A DNA stretch of 33,024 nt from an uncultured Polaribacter sp. (lineage in GTDB: Bacteria; Bacteroidota; Bacteroidia; Flavobacteriales; Flavobacteriaceae): positions 1 to 33,024 of the forward strand of contig CAJWAC010000019.1 of the NCBI GenBank assembly GCA_913020555.1, written 5' to 3'. The position numbers and the translations under genes are program-made. Under the pieces are notes generated by a model. It made no database searches and had not been told where the DNA came from. It worked only from the letters and a program-made list of their open reading frames with translations. Shown in pieces: positions 1 through 8,782 of this stretch (position 1 is its first letter; each line of letters starts with the position of its first letter).

Positions 1-1247
1 TTATAATATCTTATAGAATCTATTGGCTTCATTATTGTGTCAATATCTCCATTCCATGAAAATACTTTCATAGGCGTATCTACTTGGAATGTGTCCCATA
101 TTTCATCCTCGTTTTTTCCACTTGATTTCATCTTCCTCCATCTTTCTGATCTCATAGCTGATAGTTTGATTAGCGTATCTACTTGACCTTCTCTAAGGTC
201 TCTAAAAGGAGGTGTTGGGTTTTCTTCTGATTCTTTATTCTGAGCAAAGAATTCTGTTTGAAGATTTTTCATGTGCTTGTTTACTGATTCTTCTGCAATG
301 GTTTGAAGTCGGGAATCAATTGTTGTATAAATTCTTATACCATCTCTATAAAGATTATATCTTGATCCATCAGGCTTTGGGTTTTCCCTTAACCACTTAT
401 TCATGAATCCTTGAAGATAGGCTCTAAAATACGTAGCAAGCCCCTCTCGATGGGATTCAGGTGAATAGTCAATTTTAAGGGGGGTTTTTGATAATGAGTC
501 TAATTCTTGTATAGAAATCATTCCGTTTCTCTGCATCTGCTGAAAAACTATATTTCTTCTTTCAGTAACAATTTCCGGTCTTCTTAATGGATTATAATAT
601 GAAGAGTTTTTTAACATTCCAACTAGTGTAGCTGCATCCTCAATAAGGAGAGAATCTGGGGTTTTATTGAAATATATTTTTGATGCTGATCTTACACCAT
701 CTGCAGTGTTTCCAAAGTCATAGATATTTAAATACATGGCGATAATTTCATTCTTAGTATATTGTCTTTCTAATTTTATAGCAACAACCCATTCCTTCAT
801 TTTTTGACCTATCCTCTTAAAAATATTTCTTGAGGGCCTTCCTGTAAATAAATTTTTTGCCAATTGTTGGGTAATTGTACTTGCTCCACCGCTACCTGGT
901 TTTAGCACTGCTCTTGCAGTACCTCTATAATCTATGCCTGAATGTTCGTAGAAACGTTCATCTTCAGTAGCCACTAATGCATTTACTAAATTCTGAGGTA
1001 ATTCATTGTACTTAACAGGAGTTCTATTTTCTTTTGCATATTTACCAATAGTTACTCCATCCGCAGAAATTACCTCTGTTGCTAAATTGGATTGTGGATT
1101 TTCTAGCTCCTCAAAAGTTGGTAAATCTCCTAAACCACCAGAAGCTGCTATAAAAAACAGCAAAACTAAAACTAATAATCCACCTAGAATAATACCCCAA
1201 AACCATAGAAGGTATTTTTTATAACTTATTGTTTGTTTCTCTGCCAT
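1..1247 (-). CDS. Penicillin-binding protein 1A-type bifunctional transglycosylase/transpeptidase (partial, N-terminal half)
   Basis: This class A PBP polymerises lipid II glycan strands and cross-links peptides at the outer face of the inner membrane. My minus-strand translation starts at ATG 1247 and stays open to base 1, so about 415 residues are visible. A short cytoplasmic tail is followed by one membrane anchor (about residues 13-35) and the GT51 transglycosylase domain. The motif ATEDERFYEHSG (93-104) carries the catalytic Glu95; GASTITQQLAKNLF and EIIAMYLN follow. The visible part ends in the linker (GDIDTIMKPIDSIRYY), just before where the transpeptidase domain should begin, so the Ser active site lies off the left edge. 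The start is one base after the gldH stop, which implies translational coupling in a ricT-gldH-PBP operon. Confidence 0.9.
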   Translation of the reverse strand, partial: MAEKQTISYKKYLLWFWGIILGGLLVLVLLFFIAASGGLGDLPTFEELENPQSNLATEVISADGVTIGKYAKENRTPVKYNELPQNLVNALVATEDERFYEHSGIDYRGTARAVLKPGSGGASTITQQLAKNLFTGRPSRNIFKRIGQKMKEWVVAIKLERQYTKNEIIAMYLNIYDFGNTADGVRSASKIYFNKTPDSLLIEDAATLVGMLKNSSYYNPLRRPEIVTERRNIVFQQMQRNGMISIQELDSLSKTPLKIDYSPESHREGLATYFRAYLQGFMNKWLRENPKPDGSRYNLYRDGIRIYTTIDSRLQTIAEESVNKHMKNLQTEFFAQNKESEENPTPPFRDLREGQVDTLIKLSAMRSERWRKMKSSGKNEDEIWDTFQVDTPMKVFSWNGDIDTIMKPIDSIRYY

Positions 1248-1248
1248 T

Positions 1249-1773
1249 TTATTCTGTTTTCTCAACGCTAAATCCAATATCTTGCAAACCTTCTAAAAAT
1301 GGAATGGGATTTACTGCTCCATTTTTTCGCATTGCATGACGAATATCAAACGTATATTTTCCTGAAACTGGAAATATTTTTTTCTCTTTATAAAATAATT
1401 TATTTTCTTTTATCTCTGTAAAACCTTTACCCAAAAACTTACCAGAATTGTCTGCCATTTCATATTCTAACGTGTCTATAACCTTATCACCATTTGGAAA
1501 ATTTAATACTGTTATTACATACAAGTTACTATATGCATAATCTTTATTATTCCTGATATTGATAAACAGATTCTTAGGTGAAACTGTATCTTTAACATCA
1601 AACTGAAAGGAAATATTTTTATTAGCTTCCCAAGAAGCATCAGCTAATGACTGATAATTAGTAAACTCAATATGATTACTACAAGAAATAATTCCTAACA
1701 ACAGTAACAAAAAAACAAACTTCTTATTTTTTTGAAGGCCTATTTTTAGTATTCGATCCATTTCTTTTATCAT
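1249..1773 (-). CDS. gldH: Gliding motility lipoprotein GldH
   Basis: GldH is a lipoprotein needed for gliding in Flavobacterium. A basic n-region (KNKK) and a Leu-rich core lead to a lipobox ending IISC (Cys31 from the first Met), so export by signal peptidase II is expected. The mature part is a compact beta-rich domain that ends in DIGFSVEK, typical of the GldH family. Length (174 aa) is normal. Two starts are possible, Met1 at 1773 and Met5 at 1761. Both lie inside the 3' end of ricT, and no later start would leave a working signal peptide, so the overlap is real. PBP1A starts one base after the gldH stop. Identification rests on overall similarity and lipobox, not on a catalytic motif. 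Confidence 0.85.
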   Translation of the reverse strand: MIKEMDRILKIGLQKNKKFVFLLLLLGIISCSNHIEFTNYQSLADASWEANKNISFQFDVKDTVSPKNLFINIRNNKDYAYSNLYVITVLNFPNGDKVIDTLEYEMADNSGKFLGKGFTEIKENKLFYKEKKIFPVSGKYTFDIRHAMRKNGAVNPIPFLEGLQDIGFSVEKTE

Positions 1774-3079
1774 TTGAGCTATTTCTTCGAGAATTCGTTT
1801 TCTTAGATGAAGTTGAACTCTGTTGATTATTCTTTAGAGAATTTCTTTTTGTGCTTGGCTTAGAGCTTCTCTTTTGTTGTGTTTTTTGATCCTGAATTTT
1901 TGCCTGATTAGTACTAGCAGCAACAGGTTTTTTTCTCTTTTTATTTCTGTTATTTCGTCTTCTCTTGCTTGTTTTAGGAGCATCAAAACGTGTTAAACTG
2001 TCTTGACCCACTGCATCTTCAAAGTCCACAGTTTCTGCAATTTCTACATCAGATTCGTAATCCTCTAAAGACATTGATTTTTCATTATTCTTATTTTGAG
2101 CAATAATCTCTTGTACTTGTTCTAAGGTTAATCGAAACCACTTAAAGCGCTCTTCTTTATAAGTATACCAAAGGTGTTTTTTGAAAATATCCATCTTTAC
2201 AAAAACAGCATCCCCTTTTTCAGTTCTTAAAACTAAATCTTGTTTTGGAAAAGGTTTTAAAGCATCTAAATAGGTATCTAACTCAAAATTTAAACAACAT
2301 TTTAACTTACCGCATTGACCTGCTAATTTTAAAGGATTTAAGGATAATTGCTGATAACGGGCCGCAGATGTAGTTACTTTTCTAAAATCAGTTAACCAAG
2401 TAGAACAGCATAATTCTCTTCCACAAGAACCAACGCCTCCTAGCCTAGCAGCTTCTTGTCTTGCGCCTACTTGCTTCATTTCTATACGAATTGAAAATGC
2501 ACTGGCTAAATCACGAATTAGTTGTCTAAAATCTACTCTAGCGTCTGCTGTGTAGTAAAACGTTGCTTTGTTTCCATCACCTTGAAACTCAACGTCAGAA
2601 AGCTTCATTTTTAAGCCTAATTTGCCTAAAATTAATCTTCCTTTTCTTTGGGTTTCTTCCTCTCTAGCTCTAGCTTTTTGCCAAATATCAATATCTTTTT
2701 GAGTCGCTTTTCTGTATATTTTCTTTACTTCTTCATGGTCTTCGGTAATTTTGCGCTTTTTCATTTGCACTTTTACCAATTCACCTGCCAAAGAAATAGT
2801 TCCAATATCGTGGCCTGGAGAACCTTCAACAGCAACAATATCTCCCATAGTTAAAGGTATATTATCTTTGTTTTTATAAAAATGTTTCCTTCCGTTTTTA
2901 AACCGAACTTCAAAAATATTAAAACGTTCTTGACCACTAGGTAATGTCATATTAGCAAGCCAATCAAAAACAGCTAATTTCTCACTACCACTTCCACAAG
3001 TTCCTGTGCCACAATTTCCATTACTTTTACAACCTCTAGGTACTCCATTTTCTGCTGTACCACAACTTCCACATGCCAT
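1724..3079 (-). CDS. ricT: PSP1-domain protein, RicT (YaaT)-like
   Basis: RicT/YaaT belongs to a Fe-S-containing complex that in Bacillus supports mRNA maturation with RNase Y; its role in Bacteroidetes is not established. The protein has 451 residues. An N-terminal Cys cluster (C3, C6, C17, C23, C28) precedes the PSP1 core. The core holds the diagnostic Cys motifs GSCGRELCCSTWL and AGQCGKLKCCLNFE. From about residue 365 the C-terminus becomes a low-complexity Lys/Arg/Ser/Asn tail, likely disordered and possibly nucleic-acid binding. ATG 3077-3079 is the start. It is the first gene of a ricT-gldH-PBP operon, and its last 38-50 bases also encode the start of gldH. Partners RicA and RicF are not seen here, so a RicAFT-type function is inference. 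Confidence 0.85.
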   Translation of the reverse strand: MACGSCGTAENGVPRGCKSNGNCGTGTCGSGSEKLAVFDWLANMTLPSGQERFNIFEVRFKNGRKHFYKNKDNIPLTMGDIVAVEGSPGHDIGTISLAGELVKVQMKKRKITEDHEEVKKIYRKATQKDIDIWQKARAREEETQRKGRLILGKLGLKMKLSDVEFQGDGNKATFYYTADARVDFRQLIRDLASAFSIRIEMKQVGARQEAARLGGVGSCGRELCCSTWLTDFRKVTTSAARYQQLSLNPLKLAGQCGKLKCCLNFELDTYLDALKPFPKQDLVLRTEKGDAVFVKMDIFKKHLWYTYKEERFKWFRLTLEQVQEIIAQNKNNEKSMSLEDYESDVEIAETVDFEDAVGQDSLTRFDAPKTSKRRRNNRNKKRKKPVAASTNQAKIQDQKTQQKRSSKPSTKRNSLKNNQQSSTSSKKTNSRRNSSNDKRNGSNTKNRPSKK

Positions 3080-3108
3080 ATGTAAAATAATATATTTATA
3101 TCAGTATT

Positions 3109-3116
3109 TAAATTTA
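3109..3116 (-). promoter_or_regulatory. Candidate -7 box for ricT-gldH-PBP
   Basis: On the minus strand TAAATTTA is one base off the Bacteroidetes TAnnTTTG consensus. TTTG lies 22 bases upstream (CAAA at 3139-3142 on plus). The box sits about 30 bases before the ricT ATG. Confidence 0.4.
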
Positions 3117-3344
3117 GAGCTTTCGAAACTTTAATACACAAACGAAAAGCAAAAAACTAAACAACTGTTAAGATTCTTAAATATTGATTATCAAAAAGAT
3201 AACAATAATCAATTTGATAAAGACTAATTAGTAAATATATGAAATCTATCTGAGCAAAAAAAGTGAAATTTTTAGTTAGATAACTATTCATATTGTTCCC
3301 TATCATCTCTAATATGATGACAAATCAAAATAAGATAGCTACAA

Positions 3345-3371
3345 AAAAGCATCCTAAAAAGGATGCTTCAA
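3345..3371 (-). terminator. Rho-independent terminator of sod
   Basis: AAGCATCC (3347-3354) and GGATGCTT (3361-3368) form a perfect 8-bp stem with a 6-base loop. On the minus strand the stem is followed by a run of T (TTTTTT then GT). It lies 24 bases beyond the sod stop codon. Confidence 0.8.
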
Positions 3372-3394
3372 AATTTTATGTATTTTAAAAAAGA

Positions 3395-4003
3395 TTACTT
3401 TGCTTCCGCATATCTTTTTTCAACTTCATTCCAATTAATTACCTTAAAGAAAGCATTAATATAATCTGGTCTTCTGTTTTGGTAATTTAAATAATAAGCG
3501 TGCTCCCAAACGTCTAATCCTAAAATTGGAGTTCCTCCACACGTTACACCTGGCATTAATGGATTATCTTGATTTGGAGTAGAACAAACTTCTAATTTTC
3601 CTCCTGGTAAAACACATAACCAAGCCCAACCTGAACCAAATTGTGTTGCAGCAGCTTTGGAAAAAGCATCAATAAAAGCATCTTTAGAACCAAATTCAGC
3701 TTCAATAGCATCTTTTAATTCTCCAGACAAATAACCTCTATCTTCAGGGTTCATAACTGTCCAAAATAAAGAATGGTTGTAAAACCCACCTCCATTGTTT
3801 CTAACTCCAGCGTTACTCATATCTAAGTTTGCAAGAATATCCTCTATAGTTTTGCCTTCTAAATCTGATCCTGCAATTGCAGCATTTAATTTTGTTGTAT
3901 ATCCGTTATGATGTTTACTATGGTGAATTTCCATAGTTCTTGCATCTATATTTGGTTCTAAAGCATCGTAAGCGTATCCTAATTCTGGTAATTCAAAAGC
4001 CAT
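3395..4003 (-). CDS. sodA: Superoxide dismutase, Fe/Mn family with Mn-type residues
   Basis: The enzyme dismutates superoxide to O2 and H2O2 in the cytoplasm; there is no signal peptide. The four metal ligands are visible: His27 (in MEIHHSKHH), His77 (NHSLFW), Asp164 and His168 (DVWEHAYY). Gly residues before the second His (NGGGFYNH) and Gln145 in [10 protein letters not shown] fit the MnSOD pattern rather than the Fe-type (AAQxxNH), so Mn use or cambialism is likely. That is inferred from family rules, not shown. Length is 202 aa, normal. The gene is monocistronic: it has its own promoter (TTTG-N20-TAAATTTG) and a strong terminator downstream. Confidence 0.93.
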   Translation of the reverse strand: MAFELPELGYAYDALEPNIDARTMEIHHSKHHNGYTTKLNAAIAGSDLEGKTIEDILANLDMSNAGVRNNGGGFYNHSLFWTVMNPEDRGYLSGELKDAIEAEFGSKDAFIDAFSKAAATQFGSGWAWLCVLPGGKLEVCSTPNQDNPLMPGVTCGGTPILGLDVWEHAYYLNYQNRRPDYINAFFKVINWNEVEKRYAEAK

Positions 4004-4038
4004 AATTTTATTTTTAAGTTGTTAATTAATTTCTTCAA

Positions 4039-4046
4039 CAAATTTA
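4039..4046 (-). promoter_or_regulatory. sod promoter -7 box
   Basis: The minus strand reads TAAATTTG, an exact TAnnTTTG match. TTTG (plus CAAA at 4067-4070) lies exactly 20 bases upstream as a -33 element. The box ends 35 bases before the ATG. Confidence 0.6.
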
Positions 4047-4110
4047 AAGATTAAATAATCAGTTAACAAAATAATAGCGCTTAGTTAACTTATTGCATTA
4101 TAAGAAACAT

Positions 4111-5121
4111 TTATTCGCCATATTTTCTCATAAAATCTTCCAAATCGTTTACCATATTTTTACTTCCACAAATAAAAGGTACTCGTTGATGCAATTCAGT
4201 TGGTTCTACATCCATGGTTCTTGTATAACCATCAGAAGATTTCCCATTAGCTTGCTCAGCTAAAAAAGCCATTGGATTACACTCGTAAAGTAACCTTAAT
4301 TTTCCATTAGGATTTCTAGAACCTTTTGGATACATATATATACCTCCTTTAATCATATTTCTGTGAAAATCTGAAACTAAAGAACCAATATATCTGCTTG
4401 TATAAGGCCTATCATCTTCCTCTTCTTGGCAATATTTTATGTACTTTTTTACACCTGCTGGAAAATCTTGATAATTCCCTTCATTTACGGAATAAATACT
4501 TCCATCTTCAGGAAATTGCATATTTGGATGAGATAAGTAAAAAGAACCAATTGCTGGGTTTAAAGTGAAACCATTAACGCCAGCGCCTGTAGTATAAACT
4601 AACATGGTAGATGTTCCGTAAACTACGTAGCCTGCCGCAACTTGCTCACTGCCTTTTTGCAAGAAATCTTTTAATTGAACTGGACTTCCTGTTGGCGTAA
4701 CTCTTCTGTATATAGAAAAAATAGTTCCTACAGAAACGTTAACATCAATATTAGATGAACCATCTAAAGGATCAATTAATACAACATATTTATTTTGATT
4801 CTGCTCATCAATACTGTTTATGGCAATGAAACTATCTTCCTCTTCACTTGCAATACCGCAAACAATATTTCTTCTTGTTAAGGTTTGAATAAACTTGTCA
4901 TTGGCGTAAACATCTAATTTTTGTTGATCTTCACCTTGTATATTAGTATCTCCATAAGCACCTATAATATCTACTAAACCAGCTTTATTTACTTCATGAT
5001 TTACTACTTTTGCAGCCAATCTAATCGAATTTAACAAGCTTGACAATTCACCAGAGCTAAATTTAAAAGCAGCCTGATTTTCAATAATAAATTCACCTAA
5101 AGTTTGTTTTTTTATGGTCAT
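4111..5121 (-). CDS. fbp: Fructose-1,6-bisphosphatase, class 1
   Basis: Hydrolyses fructose-1,6-bisphosphate to fructose-6-phosphate, the committed step of gluconeogenesis in the cytoplasm. The metal-binding signature DPLDGSS spans residues 117-123, preceded by the acidic cluster ASEEEDS (91-97). The 336-residue length and C-terminal substrate-binding region ([20 protein letters not shown]) are typical of class 1 enzymes. The ATG at 5121 is preceded by a candidate promoter (TTG-N20-CATCTTTG). It ends about 107 bases before the sod start on the same strand. Sod has its own promoter, so they are probably separate units. Confidence 0.95.
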   Translation of the reverse strand: MTIKKQTLGEFIIENQAAFKFSSGELSSLLNSIRLAAKVVNHEVNKAGLVDIIGAYGDTNIQGEDQQKLDVYANDKFIQTLTRRNIVCGIASEEEDSFIAINSIDEQNQNKYVVLIDPLDGSSNIDVNVSVGTIFSIYRRVTPTGSPVQLKDFLQKGSEQVAAGYVVYGTSTMLVYTTGAGVNGFTLNPAIGSFYLSHPNMQFPEDGSIYSVNEGNYQDFPAGVKKYIKYCQEEEDDRPYTSRYIGSLVSDFHRNMIKGGIYMYPKGSRNPNGKLRLLYECNPMAFLAEQANGKSSDGYTRTMDVEPTELHQRVPFICGSKNMVNDLEDFMRKYGE

Positions 5122-5143
5122 AAGTTTACATAATTGATATGCA

Positions 5144-5151
5144 CAAAGATG
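5144..5151 (-). promoter_or_regulatory. Candidate fbp promoter -7 box
   Basis: CATCTTTG on the minus strand is one mismatch from TAnnTTTG. A TTG lies 20 bases upstream (plus CAA at 5172-5174). The box is 22 bases before the ATG. Confidence 0.45.
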
Positions 5152-5265
5152 CGATTTTTTACAATTTACGACAACGATTTCGTAAAATCATTTCACAAAT
5201 ATCCTAAGACATTATTAACATAATAATCTTTAAAAATAAGGCTTATTATTAATGGTCAAAATAAT

Positions 5266-5273
5266 TATCTTTG
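5266..5273 (+). promoter_or_regulatory. -7 box for the GNAT acetyltransferase
   Basis: TATCTTTG is an exact TAnnTTTG match, ending 19 bases before the ATG at 5293. No clear -33 TTTG is seen. Confidence 0.5.
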
Positions 5274-5292
5274 GATAATAAAATATACTTCA

Positions 5293-5772
5293 ATGGGATT
5301 TATAATTAGAAAAGGAACTGAAAGAGATATGAAATCTGTCTTAAATCTTATTAACGAATTGGCAATTTTTGAGAAAGAACCTGATGCCGTAGAAATAACT
5401 GTAGAGAATTTAATAAATGATGGGTTTTCTGATAATCCAAAATTTAAAACCTTTGTTGCAGAGGAAAATAATGCAATTATAGGAATAGCACTTTTTTACG
5501 AACGTTACTCCACTTGGAAAGGAAAAACAATTCATCTTGAAGATTTAATAGTTACAAAACAAAGGCAAAAAATAGGTGCAGGAATGGCGTTATACACTGC
5601 AGTTTTAAAGTATGCTTACGAAAATGATTTTAATAGAGTTGCTTGGGAGGTTATTGACTGGAATACAAATGCAATTGAGTTTTATAAAAGCACAGGAGCT
5701 ACTTATTTAAATGATTGGTCTGTTGTACAAATGAACAAGAAAAATTTGAAAAAGTTTGTTGAAAATAATTAG
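5293..5772 (+). CDS. GNAT family N-acetyltransferase, spermidine/spermine acetyltransferase-like
   Basis: A 159-residue single-domain GNAT enzyme that would move acetyl from acetyl-CoA to an amine. Motif A with the pyrophosphate loop is seen as RQKIGAGMA (91-99), after strand 4 (HLEDLIVTKQ). The C-terminal DWNTNAIEFYKSTGA (122-136) matches the pattern of diamine or polyamine acetyltransferases (WNxxxIxFYxxxGA). The natural substrate cannot be read from sequence. It is monocistronic, with an exact -7 box 19 bases upstream. It is divergent from fbp and followed by polA after a 127-base gap. Confidence 0.85.
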   Translation: MGFIIRKGTERDMKSVLNLINELAIFEKEPDAVEITVENLINDGFSDNPKFKTFVAEENNAIIGIALFYERYSTWKGKTIHLEDLIVTKQRQKIGAGMALYTAVLKYAYENDFNRVAWEVIDWNTNAIEFYKSTGATYLNDWSVVQMNKKNLKKFVENN

Positions 5773-5899
5773 AATTAGCAAATTACGGATCTACAAGCTT
5801 TTATAAAAAAGACTTGATCTTCATCTTGATAAAAACCTTTTCAAGTTTCTTACTCATCATAACTTTTTGTAGTTTTATCTTTTTACAATTAAAGATAAA

Positions 5900-8749
5900 A
5901 TGGCCGACCAAAAAAGACTTTTTTTAGTTGATGCTTATGCATTAATTTTTCGCGGATACTACGCATTTATTAAAAACCCAAGAATCAATTCTAAAGGATT
6001 GGATACATCTGCAATTATGGGTTTTATGAATTCATTGTTAGATGTTATTAAACGTGAAAGACCAGATCATTTAGCTGTTTGTTTTGACAAAGGAGGCAGT
6101 GTTGATCGTGTAGAAATGTTCGAGGCCTACAAAGCCAACAGAGATGAAACTCCTGAAGCAATTAGACTTGCTGTACCTTATATTTATAAGATATTAGAAG
6201 CAATGCACATTCCTATTATGGTTAAAGAAGGTTTTGAGGCTGATGATGTAATTGGAACACTTTCTAAACAAGCAGAAATAGAAGGTTATAAAATTTTTAT
6301 GGTAACTCCAGACAAGGATTTTGCACAACTTGTTTCAGAAAATATTTTTATGTATAAACCACGTTTTGGCGGTGGTTACGACGTTTGGGGCGTTCCAGAA
6401 GTACAAGCTAAATTTGGAGTAGAAAACCCTGAACAGGTAATTGATTTTCTTGGAATGATGGGAGATTCTGCAGATAACATCCCAGGTTTACCTGGCGTAG
6501 GAGAAAAAACTGCGAAAAAGTTTTTAGCACAATTTGGTTCTATGGAAGGTTTGTTGGCAAACACTGATCAACTAAAAGGCAAAATGAAGGAAAAGGTTGA
6601 AGCCAATGGAGAATTGGGTTTATTATCTAAAAAACTAGCAACAATTATGCTAGATGTTCCCGTAAATTTTGATGCCGACGATTTTACTCTAGACCAACCA
6701 AATAAGGAAAAAGTAACCGAAATTTTTAATGATTTAGAATTTAGAAATCTACTAACTAATTTTTTAAGAACTTTTAATACTGAAACCACAACGCAAACTA
6801 AAGATAGTAATCCACAAAGTAATTCAAGAGAAGAAGACAAAGCTATAAAACAAACAACCTTAAATACAGGTGGGCAGTTCGATTTGTTTGCAGCACCCGG
6901 AACAGGCAGTGTAACTCAAGAAGAAGTGGCTTCGGGTTTTAAAACTATAGAAAACACAAACCATTTTTATCAGCATATCAACTCCCATTTGTCAAGAAAG
7001 TTATTATTACATAAATTAATGCAACAAACCGAAGTTTGTTTTGATACAGAAACTACAGGCTTAAAAGCTTTAGAAGTTGAATTAATTGGAATTGCATTTT
7101 CTTACGAAGTAGGAAAAGGATATTATGTTTCATTTCCTGAAAATCAAGAGGAAACTAAATTGATTTTAGAAGAATTTAGACCATTTTTTGAATCTGAAAT
7201 CGAAAAAATTGGCCATAATTTAAAATACGATATCAAAGTGTTATCAAATTACAATATGCCTGTAAAAGGAAAATTATTTGATACTATGATCGCACATTAC
7301 CTCATCAATCCAGATATGCGACATAATATGGATGTTTTAGCTGAAACATATTTGAACTATCAACCTGTTTCTATTACAGAATTGATTGGTAAAAAAGGAA
7401 AAAATCAACTTTCCATGCGAGTTGTACCTGTTAAGGATCAAACAGAATATGCAGTAGAAGATGCGGATATTACTTTGCAATTGAAACAACATTTTACATC
7501 AGAATTAGAATCTGGAAATGTTACCAAATTATTTAATGAAGTAGAACTACCGCTAGTTTCTGTATTAACAGCGATGGAAATAGAAGGAATAAATCTTAAT
7601 ACTGAGTTTTTAAGTGAATTATCTGTGGCATTAACTGATGATATCAGCAGGCTAGAAAAAAGTATTTATAAACAAGCAGGTGAAGAATTTAATATTGGTT
7701 CTCCAAAACAATTGGGCATTGTACTTTTTGAAAAAATGGAATTGGTTAAAAAGCCAAAGAAAACTAAAACTGGCCAATATTCTACGGCAGAGGATGTATT
7801 ATCTTATTTAGCAAAAGATCACGAAATCATCCAAAATGTTTTGGAATATCGTCAATACAAAAAATTACAAAGCACATATGTAGATGCTTTGCCAAATGAA
7901 ATTAACAACAAAACAGGTAGAATTCATACGGTTTATGCACAAGCTGTAGCTGCAACTGGTAGGTTGAGTTCTAATAATCCAAATTTGCAAAATATACCTA
8001 TTAGAACGGAAAGAGGGCGAGAAGTACGTAAAGCTTTTGTTCCAAAAAACAACAATTATGTTTTATTAGCTGCAGATTACAGCCAAATAGAATTGCGAAT
8101 TATTGCTGCTTTAAGTGAAGAGGAAACAATGATAAATGCCTTTAAAAATGGCGAAGATATTCATGCATCTACTGCTGCAAAAGTGTTTAATGTAGCTTTA
8201 GATGAAGTTACTCGCGAACAGAGAAGTAATGCAAAAACTGTAAATTTTGGAATTATCTATGGTGTTTCTGCGTTTGGATTAAGCAATCAAACCAGTTTGT
8301 CTAGGGGTGAAGCCAAAGAATTGATTGACACGTATTATGAAACTTATCCAAAACTGAAAGCATATATGAGTTCTCAAGTTGATTTTGCAAGAGAACATGG
8401 TTATGTAGAAACCGTTTTAAACAGAAGACGCTATTTAAAAGATATTAACTCTAGGAATGCAATGGTAAGAAGTGGTGCAGAAAGAAATGCTGTAAATGCA
8501 CCAATTCAGGGTTCTGCTGCAGACATTATTAAACTAGCAATGATTAACATTTATAGCAGATTTAAACAAGAGAATTTCAAATCTAAAATGTTATTACAAG
8601 TGCATGACGAACTGGTTTTTGATGCGCATAAAGACGAATTAGAAACCATAAAACCAATTATAAAATACGAAATGGAAAATGCTTTTAAAATGAGTGTTCC
8701 ATTGGATGTGGAAATGGGAACTGGTTACAATTGGTTAGAAGCACATTAG
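5900..8749 (+). CDS. polA: DNA polymerase I
   Basis: Fills gaps and removes RNA primers in replication and repair. At 949 residues it has all three domains. The 5'-3' nuclease occupies about 1-300 (EGFEADDVIG; GDSADNIPGLPGVGEKTA). The 3'-5' exonuclease is about 370-540, with DTET (Asp382, Glu384) and HNLKYD, and later YAVEDADIT, so proofreading residues appear kept. The polymerase is about 560-949: motif A AADYSQIELR (Asp726), the O-helix RSNAKTVNFGIIYG with Phe at the ddNTP-discriminating position, and motif C VHDEL (Asp903, Glu904). A poorly conserved linker (about 295-345) separates the nuclease and exonuclease. Start is ATG 5900; an imperfect box (TATCTTTT) lies about 17 bases upstream. 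Nothing is degraded. Confidence 0.97.
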   Translation: MADQKRLFLVDAYALIFRGYYAFIKNPRINSKGLDTSAIMGFMNSLLDVIKRERPDHLAVCFDKGGSVDRVEMFEAYKANRDETPEAIRLAVPYIYKILEAMHIPIMVKEGFEADDVIGTLSKQAEIEGYKIFMVTPDKDFAQLVSENIFMYKPRFGGGYDVWGVPEVQAKFGVENPEQVIDFLGMMGDSADNIPGLPGVGEKTAKKFLAQFGSMEGLLANTDQLKGKMKEKVEANGELGLLSKKLATIMLDVPVNFDADDFTLDQPNKEKVTEIFNDLEFRNLLTNFLRTFNTETTTQTKDSNPQSNSREEDKAIKQTTLNTGGQFDLFAAPGTGSVTQEEVASGFKTIENTNHFYQHINSHLSRKLLLHKLMQQTEVCFDTETTGLKALEVELIGIAFSYEVGKGYYVSFPENQEETKLILEEFRPFFESEIEKIGHNLKYDIKVLSNYNMPVKGKLFDTMIAHYLINPDMRHNMDVLAETYLNYQPVSITELIGKKGKNQLSMRVVPVKDQTEYAVEDADITLQLKQHFTSELESGNVTKLFNEVELPLVSVLTAMEIEGINLNTEFLSELSVALTDDISRLEKSIYKQAGEEFNIGSPKQLGIVLFEKMELVKKPKKTKTGQYSTAEDVLSYLAKDHEIIQNVLEYRQYKKLQSTYVDALPNEINNKTGRIHTVYAQAVAATGRLSSNNPNLQNIPIRTERGREVRKAFVPKNNNYVLLAADYSQIELRIIAALSEEETMINAFKNGEDIHASTAAKVFNVALDEVTREQRSNAKTVNFGIIYGVSAFGLSNQTSLSRGEAKELIDTYYETYPKLKAYMSSQVDFAREHGYVETVLNRRRYLKDINSRNAMVRSGAERNAVNAPIQGSAADIIKLAMINIYSRFKQENFKSKMLLQVHDELVFDAHKDELETIKPIIKYEMENAFKMSVPLDVEMGTGYNWLEAH

Positions 8750-8782
8750 AATTAGTTATCCATAAATTTTACCAAAAAAAGT

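Larger units (their letters stand above)
3080..3394. other. Intergenic region between sod and ricT
   Basis: This 315-base stretch has no gene. It holds the sod terminator (about 3345-3371), a 9-bp inverted repeat with a 13-base spacer (ATTGATTAT at 3183-3191 and ATAATCAAT at 3205-3213), and a candidate ricT promoter (3109-3116 with an upstream TTTG). The rest is AT-rich and shows nothing I recognise. Confidence 0.6.
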
